Shown here: positions 58,320 through 64,000 of the stretch, one piece after another
Layout of the letters: each line of letters begins with the position of its first letter
Position numbering within the stretch: position 1 is the first letter of the stretch
Source: Mycolicibacterium sp. S2-37
GTDB taxonomy: Bacteria > Actinomycetota > Actinomycetes > Mycobacteriales > Mycobacteriaceae
Length of the DNA stretch: 64,000 bases
Reading direction: 5' to 3'
NCBI RefSeq assembly: GCF_017352375.1
Contig: NZ_JAFEVR010000010.1
Location: forward strand, 238,914-302,913
Notes under the pieces: model-generated
The model's database searches: none
What the model saw: the letters and a program-made list of their open reading frames with translations, nothing else
Told to the model about the DNA's origin: nothing
Made by a program: the position numbers and the translations under genes

Positions 58320-60347
58320 TTAAACGTCAAGGAAGCGGACGTCTTTGGCATTCCGGGTGATGAAGCTGCGGCGCGCCTCGACGTCCTCGCCCATCAGGAT
58401 GGAGAAGAGTTCGTCGGCGGCCGCGGCGTCGTCGAGGGTGATCTGGCGCAGCACCCGCACCGACGGATCCATCGTGGTCTCCCACAGCTCCTTGGCGTCC
58501 ATCTCACCGAGACCCTTGTAGCGCTGGATGCCGTCCTCGGTGTTGATCCGCTTGCCCGCGGCCCGGCCGGTCTCCAGCAGACCGTCGCGCTCGCGGTCGG
58601 AATAGGCGAATTCCGGTTCGCTGCGTTGCCATTTCAGCTTGTACAGCGGCGGCTGGGCCAGGAACACGTGGCCGTTCTCGATCAGCGGTTTCATGAACCG
58701 GAACAACAGTGTCAGCAGCAGCGTCGAGATGTGCTGGCCGTCGACGTCGGCGTCGGCCATCAGCACGATCTTGTGGTAGCGCAGTTTCGACAGGTCGAAC
58801 TCGTCGTGGATTCCGGTACCGAGCGCGGTGATGATCGCCTGGACTTCGGTGTTCTTCAGCACGCGGTCGATGCGGGCCTTTTCCACGTTGATGATCTTGC
58901 CGCGCAACGGCAGGATCGCCTGGAACATCGAATCCCGACCGCTCTTGGCCGAACCGCCAGCCGAATCACCCTCCACCACATACAGTTCGGACTTGCTGGG
59001 ATCCGTCGAGCGGCAGTCGGCGAGCTTGCCGGGTAGACCGCCGATGTCGGTTGCGCTCTTGCGCCGCACCAACTCTCGTGCCTTGCGTGCCGCCAGGCGG
59101 GCCTGCGCGGAGGAAACCGCCTTGTTCACGACGGTTTTCGCCTCGGCGGGGTTGGCCTCCAACCAGTGGCTGAGCTGCTCGTTGCAGATTTTCTGCACGA
59201 ACGACTTGACCTCGGTGTTGCCCAGTTTGGTCTTGGTCTGGCCCTCGAACTGCGGCTGGGACACCTTCACCGAGATGACGGCCGCCAGACCTTCACGGAT
59301 GTCGTCACCGGTGAGGTTGGGATCCTTCTCCTTGAGCAGCTTCTTGTCTTTGGCGTACTTGTTGACCACCGACGTCAGCGCCGCACGGAACCCCTCTTCA
59401 TGGGTTCCGCCCTCATGGGTGTTGATGGTGTTGGCGAACGTGTGCACCGACTCGGAGTAGCCGGCGTTCCATTGCATCGCGATCTCGACCTCATGGCCCT
59501 CACCCTTGCCGTCGAAATCGATGATGCTGGGCTGGATCGCCGTCTTGGTCCGGTTGATGTGTTTGACGAAATCGACCAGACCGCCGGGGTAGTGGAAGAC
59601 CCGGTGCTTGACCTTCTGCGGAGCCGACGCCGCGGCGTTCTTCTCCTCCGCGCTCTTGGGCGCCTCGGCGTGGTCGCTGACCACGTCGTCGACGACTTCT
59701 TCCGGGGTGACCCGCTCGTCGGTCAACTCGATGGTGAGGCCCTTGTTGAGGAACGCCATCTCCTGCAGTCGCCGGGCGATCGTCTCGAAGTCGTAGTTCG
59801 TCGTCTCGAAGATGTCCGGATCGGCCCAGAACCGGATCGTGGTGCCGGTCTTCTTGGTCTGCTCGCCCTGCTTGAGGGTGCCCGGGATGGACCGGTCGTA
59901 GGTTTGGAACCACTCATATCCGTCGCGGCGGATATCGGCCTCGAGCCGCTTGGACAAGGCGTTGACCACCGAGACACCGACGCCGTGCAGGCCGCCGGAG
60001 ACCTGGTAGGCGCCTTCCTCGAACTTGCCGCCGGCGTGCAGGACCGTCATGACCACGTCGACGGTCGGAACACCGGTGGAGTGCATGGCCACCGGGATCC
60101 CGCGGCCGTCGTCGGTGACCTGTACACCGCCGTCTTCGAGGATGCGCACGTCGACGCGGGTGGCGAAGCCGGCCATCGCCTCGTCCACCGCATTGTCGAC
60201 GACCTCCCAGATCAGGTGGTGCAGCCCGCGTTCGCCGGTGGAACCGATGTACATGCCGGGGCGTTTACGAACCGCTTCGAGGCCTTCGAGAACCTTGATC
60301 GCCTCGGCGCCGTACTCGCTGGGCGCATTCTTCTTCTGGGCAGCCAC
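58320..60347 (-). CDS. gyrB: GyrB, DNA gyrase subunit B
   Basis: A 675-aa ATPase subunit, the usual mycobacterial length. The GHKL ATP site is seen in EVVDNAVDEAMAG, VTDDGRGIPV and GGLHGVGVSVVNALS. The TOPRIM part has YVVEGDSAGGSAKSGRD and DADVDGQHI. GTG 60347 (then AAQKKNAPSEYGAEAIKVLE) matches the family; the longer frame is not translated. The 217-bp upstream spacer should carry the gyrBA promoter. Confidence 0.98.
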   Translation of the reverse strand: MAAQKKNAPSEYGAEAIKVLEGLEAVRKRPGMYIGSTGERGLHHLIWEVVDNAVDEAMAGFATRVDVRILEDGGVQVTDDGRGIPVAMHSTGVPTVDVVMTVLHAGGKFEEGAYQVSGGLHGVGVSVVNALSKRLEADIRRDGYEWFQTYDRSIPGTLKQGEQTKKTGTTIRFWADPDIFETTNYDFETIARRLQEMAFLNKGLTIELTDERVTPEEVVDDVVSDHAEAPKSAEEKNAAASAPQKVKHRVFHYPGGLVDFVKHINRTKTAIQPSIIDFDGKGEGHEVEIAMQWNAGYSESVHTFANTINTHEGGTHEEGFRAALTSVVNKYAKDKKLLKEKDPNLTGDDIREGLAAVISVKVSQPQFEGQTKTKLGNTEVKSFVQKICNEQLSHWLEANPAEAKTVVNKAVSSAQARLAARKARELVRRKSATDIGGLPGKLADCRSTDPSKSELYVVEGDSAGGSAKSGRDSMFQAILPLRGKIINVEKARIDRVLKNTEVQAIITALGTGIHDEFDLSKLRYHKIVLMADADVDGQHISTLLLTLLFRFMKPLIENGHVFLAQPPLYKLKWQRSEPEFAYSDRERDGLLETGRAAGKRINTEDGIQRYKGLGEMDAKELWETTMDPSVRVLRQITLDDAAAADELFSILMGEDVEARRSFITRNAKDVRFLDV

Positions 60348-60564
60348 GTTGAGGGCGTCTCCTTGGTCTTTGGCAGGTGATGCCGGCCGAGGGGCGCACA
60401 CCCCTCGCAGGTCTTCGTCCCAGTCTACCGCCAAAGGTCGACAGGACCGACTCTGCGACGGCGTTTCCACCTATCTGGATGCGCCGTGCGCGGAATTTCT
60501 CGATCCCCGGTGCGTGGCGACGCTACAGAAGCGCCAATCCCTCGCTCAGACGGCTCTCAGCCAA

Positions 60565-61140
60565 TCACCCGTAGGTGTCGCGCGGGCCGCGACCGGCCAC
60601 GTGGTAGCGGCCCTTACGCCACGACGGCGCCACCGGCCCGGTGATCTTCAGGGTGGTGACCACCCCGTCGCCCACCGCGGCGGCGATCTTGGCCAGCAGT
60701 TGGGCCTGCACCATCCGCAGCTGAGTGGCCCAGGCCGTCGACTCCGCCGCCACCGTCAGCACACCGTCGCGCAGGGCGGTGGGCGTCGCGTGTTCGGCGA
60801 TCTGCTCGCCCACCACGGCATCCCACTGGCCGAACACCGCTCCCTCGGCCACCTTCGGCGACCATCCCCGACGTTGCGCCAGATCGCGGGTCGCGGCGCC
60901 GAGGGTCTGCGGATCGCGGGAATCCGGTCCGGGCCCCGACCAGGTACGCCGCCGCGCGGCGCCCGCCACCCGCCGCGCGGGTGCGATCCGGCCCCGGCCG
61001 ACGTCCTTGCCCTGACTGCGCGCCGCGCCTCTGGCCTCCTCGAGCGTGCGACGCACCAGGTCCATTCCCGCCAGATGCGCCAGATGCGCCGGAGGCCCAC
61101 CCGCCGCCGACTGCGGATCCTCGTCGTGTTCGTTCGTCAC
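60565..61140 (-). CDS. DUF721 protein (Rv0004-like)
   Basis: A 191-aa protein with an Ala/Arg-rich N-terminal half and the C-terminal DUF721 domain (VFGQWDAVVGEQIAEHATP, DGVLTVAAESTAWATQLRMV, KITGPVAPSWRKGRYHV). DUF721 proteins are nucleic-acid-associated and conserved between recF and gyrB in Actinobacteria; the exact role is unknown. GTG 61140 overlaps the recF stop (GTGA), so it is translationally coupled. Confidence 0.92.
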   Translation of the reverse strand: MTNEHDEDPQSAAGGPPAHLAHLAGMDLVRRTLEEARGAARSQGKDVGRGRIAPARRVAGAARRRTWSGPGPDSRDPQTLGAATRDLAQRRGWSPKVAEGAVFGQWDAVVGEQIAEHATPTALRDGVLTVAAESTAWATQLRMVQAQLLAKIAAAVGDGVVTTLKITGPVAPSWRKGRYHVAGRGPRDTYG

Positions 61141-62288
61141 TGCACCACCACCGATATCCGTGCGCCGTCGTCGTCGTCCTGCATCCGGATGCCGACCCGA
61201 TGAGCATCCCAGTCGGAGGGGACATCCTCGGGCACCGCGGCCGTGACCAGCACTTGCTCGGCGTCGGCCGCGACGCCGGCCAACGCCCTGCGCCGCGCGG
61301 TGTCGAGCTCGGCGAAGACGTCGTCGAGGAGCAAGACCGGATCACTGCCGTCGGTACGCAACAACTCATAGGAGGCCAGTCGCAGGGCCAGCGCCATCGA
61401 CCACGATTCTCCGTGGCTGGCATAGCCTTTCGCGACCTGATCGCCGAGGCGCAGTTCGAGGTCGTCGCGGTGCGGGCCGACCAGGCACACGCCGCGGTCG
61501 AGCTCGGCGTCGCGTCGGCGAGCCATCGCGTCGAGCAGCGCCGCTTCGTAGTATTCGGCCGTGTCGTCGTCGTCGTCGTCGGCGTCGACGCTGGTGCGGT
61601 AGCGGATCGCGGCCGGCCGTGATCCGGGGGCGAGCAGTTGGTAGGCCTTCTCCACCTCCGGTGCGAGCTGCACGACCAGGGCGGCCCGGGCAGCCATCAG
61701 CTGCGCGCCGTACACCGCCAGGTGACCGTCCCACACGTCGAGGGTCTCCAGGGCGCTGCGGTCACCGCGGTAGCGGGCGCCCGCGGCGGTCTTCAACAGC
61801 GCCGTGCGCTGGCGGACCACCTTGTCGTAGTCCGCCCGTACGCCGGCCAGACTCGGCCGGCGGGTGGTCGCCAACTCGTCGAGATAGCGGCGGCGCTCAC
61901 CGGGGTCACCCCGGACCAGCGCCAGATCCTCCGGCGCGAACAGCACCGCGCGCAGCACACCGAGCACCTCGCGCGCGCTTCGGACCGGGGAGCGATTGAG
62001 GCGGGCCTTGTTCGCCCGTCCGGCGGTGATCTCCAGATCGACCGCCAGCTCGCGGCCATCGTTGACGACGATGGTCGACACCACCGCCCGCGCCGCGCCG
62101 GCCCGGATCAGTGGTGCGTCCGCGGCCACTCGATGAGAACCCAGCGTCGCCGAATACCACAGCGCCTCAACAAGGTTGGTTTTTCCGAATCCGTTCGACC
62201 CGATGAACACCGTACGGCCCGGCTCCAGCTCGAGGTCCGCGCGGGCCCAGGAGCGGAAGTCGGTCAGCGTCAAGTGCCGGACGTACAC
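61137..62288 (-). CDS. recF: RecF, DNA replication/repair ATPase
   Basis: A 383-aa SMC-like ATPase: MYVRHLTLTDFRSWARADLE, Walker A GSNGFGKTNLVEAL, signature LASYEL-side region, and Walker B VLLLDDVFAELD. RecF helps load RecA at gaps via RecO/RecR. The start is GTG 62288, directly adjacent to the gnd stop. The slightly divergent Walker A (S-N-G-F-G-K-T) is within family range. Confidence 0.97.
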   Translation of the reverse strand: MYVRHLTLTDFRSWARADLELEPGRTVFIGSNGFGKTNLVEALWYSATLGSHRVAADAPLIRAGAARAVVSTIVVNDGRELAVDLEITAGRANKARLNRSPVRSAREVLGVLRAVLFAPEDLALVRGDPGERRRYLDELATTRRPSLAGVRADYDKVVRQRTALLKTAAGARYRGDRSALETLDVWDGHLAVYGAQLMAARAALVVQLAPEVEKAYQLLAPGSRPAAIRYRTSVDADDDDDDTAEYYEAALLDAMARRRDAELDRGVCLVGPHRDDLELRLGDQVAKGYASHGESWSMALALRLASYELLRTDGSDPVLLLDDVFAELDTARRRALAGVAADAEQVLVTAAVPEDVPSDWDAHRVGIRMQDDDDGARISVVVQ

Positions 62289-63182
62289 CTATCCGGACTT
62301 ACTGATCCTCTGCACGGCGTGACCGCCGAACTGATTGCGTAGTGCGGAGACCGCCTTCATCGTGGGCGAGTCCTCCTGGCGGGATTCGAACCGCGCGAAC
62401 AACGACGCCGCGATGGCCGGGACCGGCACGCGCAGCCGAATCGCCTCCTCGACCGTCCAGCGGCCTTCGCCGGAATCCTCGGTGTAGCCGGAGATCTCGT
62501 TGAGTCCGGGATCCTCGCGCAGTGCCTTGGCGAGCAGCTGCTGCAGCCACGACCGCACCACCGTGCCGTTCGTCCAGGCCTGATACACCGCCTGAGGGTC
62601 CTTGATCAGGTCCTCAGCCGCGAGCATCTCGTAACCCTCGCCGTAGGCGGTCATCAACGCGTACTCGACGCCGTTGTGCACCATCTTGGCGAAGTGACCC
62701 GCGCCCACCGGGCCCGCGTGCACGAATCCGTCGGCCACCTCGCCCGGAGGTCGCAGCGTATCGAAGATCGGCATCACCCGTTCGACGTCGGCATCCGATC
62801 CTCCGACCATGAGTCCGTACCCTTCGCGCAGACCCCAGATCCCTCCGGACACGCCGGCATCGATGAATCCGATTCCCTTGGCTCCCAACAATTCTGCGTG
62901 TGGAGCGTCTTCGGTGTAGCGCGAGTTGCCGCCGTCGATGACCAGATCTCCCTCGCCGAGCACCTCGGAGAGCGACACGATGGTGTCATGGGTGACCGGG
63001 CCGGACGGGACCATCACCCACACCACCCGGGGGGCGGACAGCGCTTCGGCCAGAGCGGCCAGCGAGGGTACGTCGCTGACCTCGGGACGAGGGTCGTATC
63101 CGATGACCTCGTGCCCACCCTCACGCAGGCGCTCCCGCATGTTGAAGCCCATCTTGCCCAGGCCGATCAAACCGAGCTGCAT
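62289..63182 (-). CDS. gnd: 6-phosphogluconate dehydrogenase, short (Gnd/YqeC) type
   Basis: A 297-aa decarboxylating 6-phosphogluconate dehydrogenase of the short form: Rossmann motif GLIGLGKMG, substrate loop DGGNSRY, SGGIWG, and active-site KMVHNGVEY. It converts 6-phosphogluconate to ribulose-5-phosphate with NAD(P)+ in the pentose phosphate pathway. Its position between dnaN and recF is characteristic of mycobacteria and relatives. The start is ATG 63182. Confidence 0.95.
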   Translation of the reverse strand: MQLGLIGLGKMGFNMRERLREGGHEVIGYDPRPEVSDVPSLAALAEALSAPRVVWVMVPSGPVTHDTIVSLSEVLGEGDLVIDGGNSRYTEDAPHAELLGAKGIGFIDAGVSGGIWGLREGYGLMVGGSDADVERVMPIFDTLRPPGEVADGFVHAGPVGAGHFAKMVHNGVEYALMTAYGEGYEMLAAEDLIKDPQAVYQAWTNGTVVRSWLQQLLAKALREDPGLNEISGYTEDSGEGRWTVEEAIRLRVPVPAIAASLFARFESRQEDSPTMKAVSALRNQFGGHAVQRISKSG

Positions 63183-63208
63183 GTGCGCCCCTCTTCGTCG
63201 TAGGCCGG

Positions 63209-64000
63209 TCAGCCCGGGAGGCGCACCGGCATCAACAGATACACGTAGTCGGTCTGCAGAGCGGGGAACGGCCCACTCGTACCGACGCCCTGGCCATCAT
63301 CGCCTGCCGGACGCAACACCGCCGGTCTGCTGGGGGTGGTGAAGCCGAACGTCACGCGATCAGAATGCAAAGAACCCAACCCGTCGGTGAGATAGGTGGG
63401 ATTGAAGGCGATGGTCAACGGATCCCCGGAGAACTCCACCGCGAGGTCTTCCTCGGCGCGGCCGACGTCGTCCGCGCCGGCCGACAACCGCAGCACATCC
63501 TCGGAGAACTCCATCCGGACCTGGGCGCCCCGGTCGGCCACCAGCGCGACGCGCTTGATCGCCTCGGTGAGTTCCGCGACGCCGATGGTCGCCACGGCGG
63601 TGTGTTCACTGGGCAACAGCTGGCGGAACTTCGGGAACTCCGCATCGAGCAGACGGGTGGTGCTGCGCTTGCCTTCGCTGCGAATGCCCAGCAGTCCCTC
63701 TTTGCCGACGGAGGCACCCGCGCCGAGCGCCAGATGAACGTCCGAACCGTCGGTCCCCGCTTTGGCGGCTTCGGCCAGCGTCTTGGCCGGGACCAGCACC
63801 GCGGCCTCGATATCAGGGGAGGAGGTCGACCAGGTCAGTTCACGCACGGCGAGCCGGAAGCGGTCCGTCGCCGCCAAAACGACGCTCTCGCCGGTGATTT
63901 CGACCCTGATGCCGGTCAGCATCGGCAGCGTGTCGTCGCGGCCCGCCCCGCCCGCGCCCCGGGCCCTCGCCCCCGCGGCCACGGGCGCGGCCCCCCCGCC
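63209..64000 (-). CDS. dnaN: DnaN, DNA polymerase III beta sliding clamp (3' part; 5' end outside window)
   Basis: The last about 250 residues of the clamp: DDTLPMLTGIRVEITGESVV, FRLAVRELTWS, RLLDAEFPKFRQLLP, ALVADRGAQVRMEF, and the C-terminus TDYVYLLMPVRLPG. DnaN encircles DNA as a dimer to give processivity to polymerases. The gene enters from the high-coordinate edge, so no start is visible. From about 63945 the frame stays open but the translation becomes Gly/Ala/Arg-rich instead of the conserved sequence before RDDTLP, and the bases are nearly all G/C. Confidence 0.93.
   Translation of the reverse strand, partial: GGGAAPVAAGARARGAGGAGRDDTLPMLTGIRVEITGESVVLAATDRFRLAVRELTWSTSSPDIEAAVLVPAKTLAEAAKAGTDGSDVHLALGAGASVGKEGLLGIRSEGKRSTTRLLDAEFPKFRQLLPSEHTAVATIGVAELTEAIKRVALVADRGAQVRMEFSEDVLRLSAGADDVGRAEEDLAVEFSGDPLTIAFNPTYLTDGLGSLHSDRVTFGFTTPSRPAVLRPAGDDGQGVGTSGPFPALQTDYVYLLMPVRLPG

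Noticed and set aside
56504..58360. Long plus-strand frame opposite gyrA
   Set aside because: Shadow of gyrA; gyrA is unambiguous by motif and length.
60348..60564. Possible origin or small gene between gyrB and the DUF721 gene
   Set aside because: No cluster of DnaA boxes and no convincing short frame; oriC in mycobacteria lies between dnaA and dnaN, outside this window. It most likely carries the gyrB promoter.

Overview
The window is high-GC actinobacterial DNA from a fast-growing Mycobacterium (Mycolicibacterium type), on one side of the replication origin. The evidence is an origin-proximal block in canonical mycobacterial order (dnaN, gnd, recF, DUF721, gyrB, gyrA, DUF3566, tRNA-Ile, tRNA-Ala, cwsA, ppiA, Rv0010c-like, crgA, DUF881, trpG, pknB, pknA, pbpA, rodA, pstP, fhaB, fhaA, tRNA-Leu), plus the start of an ESX-1 type VII secretion locus with its regulator whiB6. 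Assignments rest on reading the proteins and on remembered family sequences. No database search was run.

Layout, low to high coordinate. 1-3271: ESX-1 head on the minus strand (espG1, espH, eccA1, 5' part of eccB1). 3703-8483: ESX-1-associated genes (EspI/Rv3860-like MinD ATPase, an MPT63-like secreted protein, a membrane protein with a kinase-type sensor domain but no kinase, an XRE-type regulator divergent from whiB6). 8634-14047: mixed genes (DivIVA-like, GNAT, thioesterase, two F420-type split-barrel proteins, a molybdopterin oxidoreductase with a divergent TetR gene and operator). 14051-19768: a translationally coupled three-gene module (FN3-repeat protein, GAP1-like protein, zinc-ribbon TRAFAC-type GTPase) that looks like a predicted NTP-dependent conflict/signalling system and is the most unusual locus here. 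19873-22170: CtpD-like metal ATPase and divergent NmtR-like sensor. 22187-28971: six-gene steroid/acyl-CoA-type catabolic operon with a divergent TetR gene and a perfect 23-bp palindrome. 29026-33774: collagen-like secreted protein, stand-alone MviN-type pseudokinase, and an EspC-like/DUF1023 hydrolase/lipoprotein operon. 34204-40637: accessory stretch (two tandem ABC1/AarF kinases plus P450 under a divergent TetR gene, a small membrane protein, a methyltransferase, a decayed hydrolase). 41033-64000: the conserved cell-wall/division and replication block.

How the genes work together. fhaA-fhaB-pstP-rodA-pbpA-pknA-pknB form a plus-strand set with ATGA/GTGA overlaps coupling phospho-signalling to elongation-type peptidoglycan synthesis; crgA and cwsA next to it act at the pole and septum. 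gyrB/gyrA, recF and dnaN are the replication core. whiB6, its divergent neighbour and the MinD-like ATPase are probable control or accessory parts of ESX-1. espE and espF, which usually precede espG1, are not here.

Quality note: the last 60 bases are almost pure G/C and disrupt a conserved part of dnaN, so they look like a poor contig end.
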